From Patiria pectinifera (taxonomy: Eukaryota > Echinodermata > Asteroidea > Valvatida > Asterinidae): 64,000 nucleotides of DNA. The stretch spans positions 4,588,001 through 4,652,000 of the forward strand of contig CM057141.1 of NCBI GenBank assembly GCA_029964075.1, read 5' to 3'. The notes below the pieces were generated by a model that saw only the letters and a list, made by a program, of their open reading frames with translations, did no database searches and was not told the origin of the DNA. Each line of letters begins with the position of its first letter. The first letter of the stretch is position 1. A program made the translations under genes and the position numbers. Below are positions 14,094-25,439 of this stretch, in pieces.

Positions 14094-14732
14094 TAACATT
14101 ATTAAAAACAATAATTCAGTAACATAAGAAGTGCAAACACTTACCAGACTCAGCAGTGTTGAAGAATTCGTTGAGTAGCTGTGACGTTGAACCACATCAG
14201 CTTTATCAGCCTGCCATGCATGATAGCGTCCGAGGGTTACAGGAAAATCGATGAACGGATGCCCGTGAAAACCCTATAGCTAGCAAAGGCAAAACGATCA
14301 AACGGTCTTTTTAAAAGGTGTTGTTTAAACAATTTTTAACAATGTTCATTGCTTCCTTATTCAAGGCCACTGTCCTATATCACTTCTCCAATAAAGGGCC
14401 ATACAGAAAGTTAACACCTTGAGGCCATTTCTTTTTACAATTAGCATGTTGTTTACAAGGAAGAAAGTGAGCATTATCATGTCTAAAATAAAACATCGGA
14501 AAGTCGAAAGACGCCAGTATACAAATATAACAATTAACATGTTTAATTTGAGGATGGACAGTCGATATTAGCTCCAACAAGTTTTGGAAGTTGATAAAAT
14601 AGTTCCTAAGGCGAAATTAAAGGGGCACTGCGTCCTGAAAACCACGAAATGTGCATGTTTCTGGTTCTGGTTGAGTCAGTAAAATTCACTCAGGAATATC
14701 ACACTAACTTCTGACCTTATGTGTAGATGACC
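14094..14732. other. Intergenic, nothing recognised
   Basis: Unique-looking AT-rich sequence between a MITE and a LINE fragment. The 66-codon minus-strand frame at 14,380-14,580 has no recognisable domain. Confidence 0.5.
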
Positions 14733-15582
14733 TTAGTAAATAGCCTTACATGTAATTGTCCATGTAGTGCTTGGATGTCCTATCCTTGAATGCAAGTAGT
14801 TGTCTTGAGTTGACGACGTTTGCTGGCAACTTCTTCCATCCTGTAATTGTTCTCGGGAAGAAAGAGTTCCAGTAGGCTTCCTTGGTTGCATGTCGTTTGT
14901 AGGATTTTTGTTTTTGTCTGGTATTTCTTGTGTTTCAGTTGAGGTGATCTGCTCGTGAGATGTAAACCAGCTCATGATTGATTTTGTAGAGCACTGATAG
15001 CCTTTGTGTCTTCCTTTGCTCTTCCATGTCTCCCCACTTGATGTGCTCCAGGATTCCAGTGACTGTTTCCTCTTCCTATATTGTATTTTTTTTGTGTGCA
15101 GAATCTTGTTGCATATTTTTGGACTCTGTCTAGTGTTACGGTATATTACACTCAGTGTGTGTACCACACAGTCACTGCATACTCCAAAGATGGGGTATGC
15201 CATGGATTTCACTTCTTCTGGGCAGCTCCACATATTCCGCCTGATGACTCCGACAAATTTCTGGGTTTTGGCTGCAGCAAGCTGTGTTCGATGTGAGTTG
15301 CTCCCCACAAAAGGTGTAGGATCTCTTTGGAGGATTCCGGTAAGCAAATGTGATAGTACAGCACTTCGATGGATTAAAGTTCATGAGCCATTCATTCTGC
15401 CATGATTCGAGCAACTTGAAATTGTTTTGTAGAGTTGATATCACCTTGTCAGGTGATATTTGTTGGTATACTAGGCAACCGTCAGCGAATAGTCTCACTT
15501 GTGAAGTCAACTTGCTTGGCAGGTAAAGTCAGCAGTAGTGGTCCGAGCCTGCTCCTTGCGGAACTCTTGATGTGGCAGAAGT
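14733..15582 (-). pseudogene. LINE reverse transcriptase fragment, frameshifted
   Basis: On the minus strand the conceptual reading runs VPQG, then VRLFADGCLVY, then LLESWQNEWLMNFNPSKC, which are the palm blocks of a non-LTR retrotransposon reverse transcriptase of the CR1/L2/jockey type. The catalytic FADD is FADG here, so the second aspartate is lost. After at least two frameshifts the 3' part continues with WNSFFPRTITGWKKLPANVV, typical of the C-terminus of these ORF2 proteins, and the frame ends near 14,733. The 5' end is cut at about 15,582, exactly where the long-inverted-repeat element begins, which suggests interruption by that element. Not functional. The exact LINE clade cannot be assigned by eye. 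Confidence 0.8.
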
Positions 15583-17858
15583 CCGAGAGCCTATTGAGGT
15601 TTAATTAGAATATCGCGCACAAAAGGTTTGATGGTGGCAGCGAGTAGGCGGGGGTGTCCAACCGTCAAAACCGTCACTCTTAAGTGACACACCCCGTGAG
15701 TTTCTGTGGGGGCACCACCTAAAGACCCCCCCCCCCACAAAAAATTGACTTTTAATTAGAATATCGCGCACAAGCACGGTTCCAAAGCGAAAAGATAGTT
15801 TTCGAATAATTTATCAATAACCGATAACTTAAGGATGAGAAATCCCGTGTGCATCCATGTTTAAGAATGGCCTAATTAGCACTGATTATTTACTGCTAAT
15901 TAAACTTTTGAGCACAAGCGCGAAACCTTCACTATAAGCTGCTTGTGACTATAATGCAAGATCCACAACTTAAGAATAGCTTTTCCCGTGCATTTTGTGC
16001 TTAAGAACGAGTTAAAGTTCAATAATTAGCCGCCTTCTAAGGTGCTTTTTGTTTTATGTGTTTAAACATTGAGCACAACGATCATTCCAACACCAAACGG
16101 TAGTGTACGAGTCAGCGTTTGCAGAATGTCAAGTTAAGAATAAAAAAACTCGTGCAAAATCTGCGAACGGCTTTATTTACCGCGAAATAACGCAAAACCG
16201 TAAAGCCCGGTTCATACTTCATGCGAAAGCGAATGCGAAGCGAATTCGACGTCATAAAACATTCGCTGCGAAATTCGCCCGAGTTGAAATATGTTCAACT
16301 TTTACGAATTCGCAGCGCGAATACTTGCCACGACGTCACAAGTCGCGTTCGCTTTCGCTTTCGCGCAGAGTATGAACCGGGCTTAACTCTTTTTTTGTGT
16401 AAAATGACGTAATAGCATTGAGGCATACGTATCAGTTTGCAAAACAGCCCCCAAGAATCGCGAAATACCATGACAGTAATTTTAAAAATAAACACGTACC
16501 GTACACACGTACTGTAAAATAACAGAGTGTTACACAGTTTTGGAATTACAACGCATTATTTGTGAATTATTCATTCTTTTTCAAAAACTTCTAAACCCCC
16601 AGAAACACTCCCACTTCCTGATCTCACGGTACTGTAGAGGTTCCGATTTATGCATAATTATGTATAGGCCTCATTAGTACTTTTTTGGTATCAATCATTT
16701 AATTCATAAACAAATAATTATACATATATAGGTTTTCCCCTTCTTCCACTTAAAAGTACACATTCATAACAGTCCCATGGTCTATTTCGATCAAAATCAA
16801 AGAATGTCTTGAATCAAGAATCACTCTATAGGCCCTATATGAACCATTATACACATGAATGTATTGATTGCGGTGGTTTTTTTACTTTCTTTTTAAAGAA
16901 ACTGTGCGCCTTTGGTTGGAAAAGTTTAACACTCCATGGACAGCTGTAAAAAATGTGTTACTTTAATTAAACATGCGTATGACTTCCGTTAGTTGGGATC
17001 TATGTTTTCCGGATGAGTGGAAAAACATGCCCGTTTAGAACAGCGCTTCTTTGGTGTGTCCAATTCAATAGCAGTTTTTAAAGGGGAAAATAATCGATCC
17101 CGGCCATTTTGTATCATCCCTTTTTATGCCGAAAAGGACTCGCATCAAACTGGGGAGAAAATCCAAATGGCCCTTAGGATCCCCGGCATACTAAAGTGTT
17201 CGCCATATCATACATCCTAAATCTTTTGCTTGCTTTCAGGCCTTCTTCGTAATGTATCTCTCTTTAATAATTCAGGCTCCGCCATGAGTGAGTCTGCTTT
17301 ACAGTCCATTCATGTATCAGGTAGGCTTTGATACATCGTCAAAAAATCTAAATACCATGAGAATTGACTAACTGGGCCATATTGACGCGGACATTTATTT
17401 CTTAATAACGTGATAGGTTGCATTATTGCGTAATTCGCAAAATCATGACTATCTCGAATATTTGGGCCGGCATAATATTAATGCATAATATCGTATATTA
17501 CACTATGTTACATTGCAGTGGTTTTGCAATGCAGTACGTGGGTAGCGATGCTTTGGTGTGCATTGCGTTATACTTTTTAAGCCGTGCAGAAATCGGCAAT
17601 TCACTTGCCGTTCTTAAGTGAATTTTGCCCGGGATTTTTTATTCGTAAGTTGGAAATTCTGCAAAAGCAGACTCATTCAGGACTGTTTGGTGTTGGAATG
17701 ATCGTTCTAATAAACTTAGACATAAATTTTTTTTTAGGCGGTGTCCCCTCCCAGACGCACGGGTATGACGCTTAAGAATTGCGGTTTTGAAGGTTGGACA
17801 CGACACCTACTCGCTGCCGCCATTAAACCTTTTGTGAGAGACCTCAATGGGCTCTCGG
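15583..17858. mobile_element. 2.3-kb element with long terminal inverted repeats
   Basis: Left arm 15,583-15,718 and right arm 17,741-17,858 are inverted copies. Both begin CCGAGAGCC(T/C)ATTGAGGT and share AAAAGGTTT(G/A)ATGG(T/C)GGCAGCGAGTAGG, TGTCCAACC and CAAAACCG in the same order. A block TTAATTAGAATATCGCGCAC occurs in the left arm (about 15,602) and again at 15,752. The interior has no transposase-like frame, so it is non-autonomous or decayed. No target duplication was found. A Harbinger-type MITE (16,204-16,383) is nested inside. Confidence 0.65.
16204..16383. mobile_element. Harbinger-like MITE, 180 bp
   Basis: Near-palindromic element with termini AGCCCGGTTCATACTTC and GAGTATGAACCGGGCT. 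Repeated GCGAA/TTCGC words follow inside each end. It is flanked by TAA on both sides (16,201-16,203 and 16,384-16,386), the TWA-type 3-bp duplication used by PIF/Harbinger elements. It sits inside the 15,583-17,858 element and is therefore younger. Confidence 0.75.
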
Positions 17859-19853
17859 ATTATATGGGTAAAATACGAACAAGGAAATATTTGATAGGAT
17901 TTCCGACCAAGAGGATAACACAGAAACGGCCACTATTAAGAGCAGGAATTTGAAATCCCCTAACAGACGCAAAATGCTTTAAATGTTGTAATTCCAGGCC
18001 ATTATAGCAAAAGGGATTTGATTGCGCATCAACGCTGTTTCTTTCAACGGCCTCATAATGTACAATCTCCGTAAAAGTGGGATGCAGAACAATGACTGAA
18101 GTGTATAATGCCAACCTTTGGAAATTGCCCAACAATAGGCCTATTGGATTGAAAAAAAAACTATTGCCTGTTGCAGCCGATTTTTTGTTTGTTTACGCCA
18201 TTTGCCCCTTACTGTTTAAAAATATGGCCAACTCCCAGCAATGGCGAAATTCTTGAATTATTTTATTTTCACTTGGGTGAGCAGCTCTATGGGTGAACTG
18301 GCCAAATGCAGAAAAGAAAAGAAAAGGTGAAATTATCGGAATCGTTCTTTTGACGGCGCAGCCCCCCACTTTCTGGCGTCATGACCCGCCCCTAAAAGGG
18401 TCAGACAAAATGGCATTAAATGGTTTTGAACTTGTTGAAGTACCGCCTAGGCTATATGTGTTGGGAGAGAGTGTACCCAAAAATGCATATAGAGTCCGCC
18501 CCACTAGAGCACATAGGAAAGGGCGCGCAGTGACGGTTGTTGCAACTATAGGCTTAGTACTAGTACTTTTTTCCCCGGTCGTCAGAGAGCATTGCCATAA
18601 AAAAAATGTTGATATTCACCCAACTGCATGAAGACCATGATTTTGGAAATTTCGGAGTTGTGAAGTGAAGCTTGAGGAAACTGAAGATCGGAAGCCTGCG
18701 TCTCCATCTTGTCTCTCAACATTTCTGACATCTTCATGATTTCCCTTCCGACGCGGATACAGCTAAAGGTGTTGTATTTACACCGAAGCGGCGGGTGAGA
18801 AATTTGAGAGTGCCTGCCACGTGCTTCTGGAAAAGATGTAAACGAGCCGACCGTCGCATCAGCAGGGCTGCACCACCATTCCTTGCAATTGGCATAAAAT
18901 AATCATATGGCCATTGCAAATTGACGTGAATTGGATATTTTGTACATTCCACACGCACAAAGATGGAAATGTGGTCCACATTGTCATTACGGACACACTC
19001 TCGCAAAATGTAGTCCAGCAGCTTTCTATACAAAAACCTCGTTGGCTTGGGGTTTTGTACGTAAACCTTATCAGTCAGCCGATCACGCTCAATTGACTTC
19101 GGCCAAACCGCAGTCCCATCATAAGAAATAAGTTAACAAAGTTAACCGGACCATTTTTTTCCAAGAGTGTGTCTCTAATGGTTGATGGGCTTTTAAAAAG
19201 AATTTTTGCAAATGGGAAAGACACTTTGGAAACATGCAATCAGTTTGAATATGCTTCATGAATTTCTGAAAAAAACGAGCACATATTTAACAGTATTATT
19301 TTTCGGTGTGGTGGTGGGGGGTTGGGGTTGGCTGGGGGCTAGACAGAAGATATATCAGAATGGCGCAATAAGACCAGAAGCGGGCGCAACAACTTTGATT
19401 AGGGTTTCAAAATTTCTACGCGTCCGAGTCGTTAATTTGCATAGAAAGTGCCCCCCCACAATTTTTTGTAAAAAACGAGACCGTCTAGTTTAAAAATCGG
19501 TGGAATCGTGCAAATATAGCCGAGGATCATCTCCCTAGCTTTTGGGCTATTATCTTAGAGCAGATTTGATAAAATTAGGGTCCAAAAATGGGTCCTATTT
19601 GCACGAGAAAATCATGTAGGGATGCCACTGGTAACTTTGGCAGTATGCAGGCTCAGCATTACCGGCAGGCTTCAATAATGTTTTGTAAAAGTGGATACAC
19701 ACAACAAAACGTATGAACCGCGGCCCGCTGGTCCTGTCAAAAGCGCCTTTGAAAACTTAAATAACTTGGGGCGCCTCACGCGGATAAGTCGCTCCCAAGA
19801 GTCTACCGGCATTCAAGAGTTTTTTTAAAGACCGTACCGGTCGATGTTATTTC
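17859..19853. other. Gene-poor stretch, no family recognised
   Basis: No exon-like frame could be tied to a known family. The minus-strand frame at 18,734-19,033 (99 codons) looks protein-like in composition, but it has no start context, no partner exon and no motif I recognise. It may be a transposase scrap. G-rich runs occur near 19,310-19,345. Confidence 0.4.
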
Positions 19854-20253
19854 GGTAGCATAAAAAGGTTCGAGAGTAGAGCGAGTAATGAATATGCATG
19901 ATATGACGTCACTAGAAGTCATGAGTAATATATCACGGTATTCGCGTTTAGTGGAGTCCTCTTTCTACTGTCGCTCCACCACCCTCTAGTGTCGCCCCAC
20001 TTACCGATGATCATCACATTTAACAAGTCCTCTTTCTAGTGTCGCGCCACCACCCTCTAGTTTCGCCCCACTTACCGATGATCATCACATTTAACGAGTC
20101 CTCTTTCTACTGTCGCGCCACCCTCTAGTGTCGCCCCACAAGCTTACCGATGATCATATTTTCGCGCGAGTGTGACGACAAGAATATGGCTGTGATGACG
20201 TCATGGTATGCATATTCATTACCCGCTCTACTCTCGAACCTTTTTATGCTACC
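19854..20253. mobile_element. Mutator-like MITE with 9-bp target duplication
   Basis: Inverted ends of about 60 bases: GGTAGCATAAAAAGGTTCGA on the left and the complement ending CCTTTTTATGCTACC on the right, followed inward by GAGAGTAGAGCG, AATGAATATGCAT and ATGACGTCA. Both sides carry the perfect 9-bp duplication TGTTATTTC (19,845-19,853 and 20,254-20,262), the size made by Mutator-like transposases. The interior holds three tandem copies of a 70-75-bp unit (from about 19,954, 20,028 and 20,098) containing CCTCTTTCTA, CCACCCTCTAGTGTCGCCCCAC and TTACCGATGATCAT. Confidence 0.85.
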
Positions 20254-20689
20254 TGTTATTTCTCAAACGCCACAGGTCGAACGCTGCATCAGCAGAAAGA
20301 TCCGAAGGAAAATGGGTTTCGTACCACACGAGGGCGCTGTAAGAGGCTGGTTTAGACTTGATCAAGTCATTCACTGGCTTAGCGTTGATAATTTAGCCTG
20401 GAAGTGTTTCGTTATAAAAAAGTTTGTTGTGTGTTTTTCTTTATTATGTACAGGCTGATTTCAATTTTGGAATGTTTTACGTGTCCTTTTTGCCAAATTT
20501 ATCGTGCTTTAATTTGTATTATTAGTTACGTCTGAATTAAGTGCATGATGCAAGTTATATGGAGGTATAGAAAATTTCCGGCAAAGTAGTGCTTACCAAA
20601 ATAATTCTCAAGCGTTCGGACCCGGTCCTTCTTCAGTGGTTTATTGTTCCTGAATCTTTTTCATGTATTTCTGTGGAGTTATAACGAAT

Positions 20690-21270
20690 AAGTCGACCTG
20701 TGTTTGGCACTGGCCGCGGAATAAATCTGCATGAGTGCATCGACCTGTGGCGCCTTGAGATGGTTTTTGTACATGGTTTATAAATCGACCTGTGGCGTTT
20801 GAGATGGTTTTTGTACATGGTTTATATGCATGTTCAGGCTCATCGACCTGTGGCGTTCAAGTTTGAGGGGTTTTTTGTACATTTTTTTAATGCATGTTTA
20901 TGCAAAATCGATCGGCCTGTGGCGTTTGAGTTGGTTTTTGTACATGGTTTATATATGCATGTATACTAGGCAAAATCGACCTGTGGCGTTTGAGATGGTT
21001 TTGAACATGGATGCATGTACATGCTATATCGACCTGTGGCGTTTGAGATGGTTTTTGTACATGGTTTAGGCATTTTCAGGCTCATCGACCTGTGGCGTTT
21101 GAGATGGTTTTTGTACATGTTTTAATGCATGTACAGGCAAAATCGACCTGTAGCGTTTGAGATGGTTTTTTGTACATGGTTTACATGCATGTACAGGCTA
21201 AATCGACCTGTGGCGTTTGAGATGGGTTTTGTACATGGTTTAGGCATGTTCAGGCTCATCGACCATAACC
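20690..21270. repeat. 57-bp tandem repeat, about ten copies
   Basis: Imperfect minisatellite. Each copy contains ATCGACCTGTGGCGTTTGAG, then ATGGTTTTTGTACATGGTTTA and a variable ATGCATGTACAGGC tail. Copies begin near 20,693, 20,739, 20,784, 20,842, 20,910, 20,976, 21,029, 21,083, 21,142, 21,202 and 21,258, spaced 45-68 bases. It generates open frames on both strands (for example 20,830-21,069 +) that are repeat artefacts. Confidence 0.9.
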
Positions 21271-23175
21271 TCCATCCGTTACCTGAAAACCACCAACGGC
21301 CCATCCGCTCCTTTTTTTAGGCTGCATCAAATTTGTATTCCCTTTTATTTATTTTTTTAAATATCAAGCTTAACCTTTTAAAAAGATGTTTCAGAAGTAC
21401 AGATGGTGCACCAAATGCCACGCACTTCTATTATTGTTGAAAACATGTTACCCTGAGGTCAGAATTCACAAAATTGTTCTGATCCGGCTGGGTTTACCAA
21501 TCGATGTTCATGTAGCAAATACATAACATTCGATCTTAAATTTAAAACTTGATCATTTCATGTTGGACAAAACTGAAATAACAATATTTTGGCATCCCTA
21601 TGCATGCCATGAGAAATAACAAAGTACTGATCATTTAGCAAGCACCTTCAGCCGAGTCGATGCGGGTCTTGTTTTTGACACAGATCATTCTTGCAAAACC
21701 CGACCATGCCCCGACGGATAAGTGGTGTGATATCCTTTGAGTGCATGCTGTGTTCGATCGTGGGTCGTGTTCCCGCCGTTTTATACTCGTGGGCTATGCA
21801 TCTCTAATCGTCTGCGCAATGTTTACACTAACCACAAATAAACAACATGGTAATTGTACTTCGTCTATACTTCTGAACTTTTATTGACAACGAAATCGAT
21901 GAAAAGTAAAAACACAAATTGCATGTCCGTTGTTCAACACGCTTTGTTTATAGTGTTAGAGTTTTCGAGGTAGGGATTTAAAGGTAAAGGGTGTGGGTGA
22001 GGGTTTCCGGGTTTGGGGAGGTTTAGGGGTTAGGTCACATGTTAGTGGAGGGCATATTTTTATTAAGCCTATGAAATAAAAATACAAATTGCATGTTCAT
22101 TATTCAACACGCTTTGTTTATATGGTTAAAGTATTGGGGTAAGGATTTACAGGTATAGGTGAGAGTTTTAGGGTTTGAAAACTTTGGGGGTTATGAATAG
22201 GGTGAAGTTGAGGGTTTTAACGATTTTGCTTTGGATAAGTTGGGTTAAAATAAGCCCACAAATATTAACAAAATAGGACCCCGGCAGCCTAGTTGGTTGA
22301 AACGTTTTTTTGGAACCGGTAGTTAGTTAAGAATGTGATGGTGAAAGGGTGATGTCACAGAATTACGCACATTTTTTTTAACAAGCACGGTTATTGTTTG
22401 TACTAAGTTTAATTTCCTTCAGTTTTTAAAAATTATTATTACTATTATAATATTTGGTTTATTTGACACTGTAAGGCTGAGTTGTACGGTGTTTATATCA
22501 TTTGGATTTTTAAATACACGAGTTTTCTTTACAAATAATACTTATTAGTTAATGGGATAGAGATAAATACATGTCTGGCCAAATTTTCGATTACAAAATT
22601 TGGAACTTGGTCACAGGGTCTAAAATGTTGTGTAGTGATGCGTGCATGAAATTAAATTATTATTATTATTATTATTAAATCATTATTATTATTATTATTA
22701 AATCATTATTATTATTATTATACCATATTATTACTATTATATTACTTAATGTAGGGAGACATCTTATCGTTATTATTATAATTATTACAAGTAAACCCTT
22801 TGGGAGACACTTTAGCGTCATAAGTTATACCTTTGGGAGACACGTCGAATTAGGGAGACATTTCAATGTCTCCATAATTACACATCCCCTACTTAGAGGC
22901 AAAATTGTATTGTCACAAATAGGCTAGATCGATTGCTCGTGGTCCAATTAGTAAAAACTCGTGGGGGTAGGATAGGGTAAAATTGCGGTCACAGGTCATT
23001 AAAGTTGGAAACAAATGTTTGCACATAAAAAAGCTACCCTCCCATCGTGGCAGCTTAACCCCTGACCTGGATCCGCCCCTGACTTGGTCGAAAATATCGG
23101 TTTTGTCCAGTTTTCGATGTCGCTTTTGCTACTCAAGACAGTTAGTGTTTACTTTCTTAGAGTTTAGGCACTCTC
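21271..23175. other. AT-rich non-coding stretch with simple repeats
   Basis: No gene recognised. It contains a (TTA)n tract at about 22,655-22,740 and short direct repeats of TTTGGGAGACAC at 22,798-22,862. A fragment at about 22,590-22,655 (GGAACTTGGTCACAG ... AGTGATGCGTG) is related to the right arm of the hairpin at 58,957-59,250. Two loosely similar G-rich blocks follow AAATTGCATGT at 21,915 and 22,085. Confidence 0.6.
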
Positions 23176-23209
23176 CTGAAGACGGTCAGAGCATACTGAC
23201 CGGAACGTC
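23176..23209 (+). ncRNA. Hammerhead-ribozyme-like motif, probably inactive
   Basis: CTGAAGA (23,176-23,182) is followed by a perfect stem, CGGTCAG and CTGACCG, with loop AGCATA, then GGAACGTC. This matches the hammerhead core CUGANGA, stem II, GAAA, followed by a GUC-like cleavage triplet. The GAAA box reads GGAA here, so an invariant A is changed and activity is doubtful. Such motifs are known in Penelope-like retroelements, which makes this a likely retroelement remnant. No reverse transcriptase frame was recognised beside it. Confidence 0.45.
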
Positions 23210-23772
23210 GAGTTTATACCTCTGGTTTTTTTCAGAACCATTCTCTTAGTTGAGAAATTATTCACACATGGTGTTTCCGCAAACCTTTCTTTACCTTAAA
23301 TGTAGTCCAGTCGAAGCCCACTGCTGTGTGATGCGGGATGTGTCGTTTTTACCCCCCCCCCCCCATAAAACATGAGGCATGATGGCGCATTACCGGCGCA
23401 GCACCAGTCCCACATCACAGCAGTCAATGAAATCAAGTCAATCACAAGTCATACAGGGTCACACGTTTGGGCAGTACCATATCGAGGTAAGATTGCCAGA
23501 CAGTGTCTTGACAATATTTACTGTAGCAGCAAGATGTTAATTTTGTTTTGGTTTGAATCGTAGTAAGTTTGTTATTTCAAGGTGTTTTCTATATTTTGTA
23601 ATTTGTAATCGCGGCGTACCTTTGATTGGAATAAGTTTGTTGCGGTAACATGTAAACTTGGGTTTCTGTAATTTCGTTACAGCGCCCTCTGTTGAGATGG
23701 CACATTAATGAGGTCAAGGGTAACATTTTTCACGATAATTGTGCTCCGATTGTATCCCCCAATTTATTTTTA

Positions 23773-24678
23773 GGGAGCGTCTCATAAGTCGGAACGCTCG
23801 AACGTTCTCATTTGAACGGTGTGTTCCCGGACGTGTTCCCAGACAGGAACGCTTTGCGTTCCATTGGGAACAGGCCACCGTTCCGCTGGAACGGCACAAT
23901 CCCTTTGCGAGAACGGTCCAGCGGAATGGTTGGGAATACGCGTTCTATTGCGCGTTCCAGTGGAACGTTCCCAGTATAGCGCGTACACGATGGACCAGTT
24001 TAGAATATTTGCCCGTATTGCGTCAGAAAAAAATGGCGTCCCGATCCCCGGCAACCCGTGAGTCACTGAACGGTAGGTTTTTCTTGTTTTTTTGAGGATT
24101 TACAGGTAATATTTGGACGTGATTGTGAAATTCCTATGATGTTTTGGGTAATTAGTTCAACACAAGTTACGAGTGAACGTTGATGGAGATGTAAATATCG
24201 TTTCTGTGGTGAAATTTCGGTAGCCCCGACCTCACATCACATGCAATCGCTACGGTGATTGCGTATTCACGTTCAAGTATGCTGGTGCAAGAACAATCCT
24301 TTTTATATCTTTACCATTTAATAAATTTACCAACTAAAATAGAACGATAAAAGCAGAGCTTACCATTGACGATACACACTTTGTCAGAAAAATCTGTCGT
24401 TGAATTAACTCCGACTCCGAGGCCTGCAATATTACGAAAAAAATGAACGTACGTATACCCGACTGCGAATACCCCGCCGTGCAGCGTTCCGCCGGGAACA
24501 CGCTGTTCCCTCCCCGTTCCAGCTGGACAGCAGATCGGTGCGTTCCATTTATTGCGCGGAACGCACCCTCGTTCCATTGGGAACACGGCACGTTCCTAAT
24601 GGAACGCCAATGGAACGCCTGGCGTTCCAACGGAACGTACATTGGACCGCGAACGTTCCCGACTTATGAGACGCTCCC
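23773..24678. mobile_element. Harbinger-like element saturated with GGAACG/CGTTCC
   Basis: Inverted termini GGGAGCGTCTCATAAGTCGG (left) and the complement, with one inserted base after GTCGG, ending CGACTTATGAGACGCTCCC (right). It is flanked by TTA on both sides (23,770-23,772 and 24,679-24,681), matching the TWA duplication of PIF/Harbinger. About 200 bases inside each end are packed with GTTCC and GGAAC words, often paired as GGAACGnnnCGTTCC; the middle (about 24,060-24,440) is ordinary AT-rich sequence. Frames crossing it are by-products of the repeated words. No transposase was seen. Confidence 0.75.
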
Positions 24679-24681
24679 TTA

Positions 24682-25439
24682 ACTAGCCCGACCGCATCTG
24701 GCCGTACAGTACTATGGCAAGCTCTGTAGTACGGCCAGACAGCCAATGCTCTCCTAAACGCTAATCTCTGATGTAGCGATTTTGCTACCGATTTTGATCG
24801 AGATTATCTTCTCATCCAGTACAGAAATTTCTAAAGTTAAGAATCCTAGTCGTAGAGGAACTCATACCTTTTCGAAAAAACGTTCTTTTATCTAAAAATC
24901 TTCATCCATCTGACCAAAAAAAACGACTTTCAATCATCATCTCCTACGAATATCGTCCCGAAAATGTTCCTCCATGCGATTTTGAAATGGCGGCCGCAAT
25001 GTAATGATGCATTATGCAGGCACGCCTGGGCAAGATTATGAATATGCATTCAGTTCATGACGTTTGTCAGGCGCGCGGGGCGGCTGGCCATACAAACACG
25101 AGTTCGTGAACTGAACAATGCATCATAATCAAATAGAACTTCACGGTTCATGGAGCATGAAACCGAGGATTGCAAAACGATGCTTTGGATATATTTATGT
25201 GAAAATATGATTTTGCATTATACATCGAGTCGCCATGCAGTGCTTGATGCTTGCATGTTGTCTTTTTGGCTATACAATGTGGACGTTGTTCTGACGATAG
25301 GTCTATGGTCTGAATCTGTAATAGGCCTACTGCTAGTCGATCATTGTCAATCTCATGGTCTTAGATTACTACGTTACTTTTTTTGTGAGCAATCTGGACC
25401 TTGAGGCGAGACGTCTCTGTCACAATTTGATACCATGTA
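24682..25439. other. Intergenic, short inverted words only
   Basis: No gene recognised. GGCCGTACAGTACT (24,702) and GTAGTACGGCC (24,726) form a short inverted pair. TGATGCATTATG and CATGACG near 25,005-25,062, and TGAACAATGCATCATAATC near 25,110, form another loose inverted pair, possibly the ends of a small MITE. Confidence 0.4.

Noticed and set aside
18734..19033. Transposase exon on the minus strand
   Set aside because: The composition looks protein-like, but no motif, partner exon or repeat boundary could be identified.
20830..21320. Cysteine/tyrosine-rich small proteins on both strands
   Set aside because: They are translations of the 57-bp minisatellite.
22650..22740. Regulatory AT-rich island
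   Set aside because: It is a simple (TTA)n repeat.
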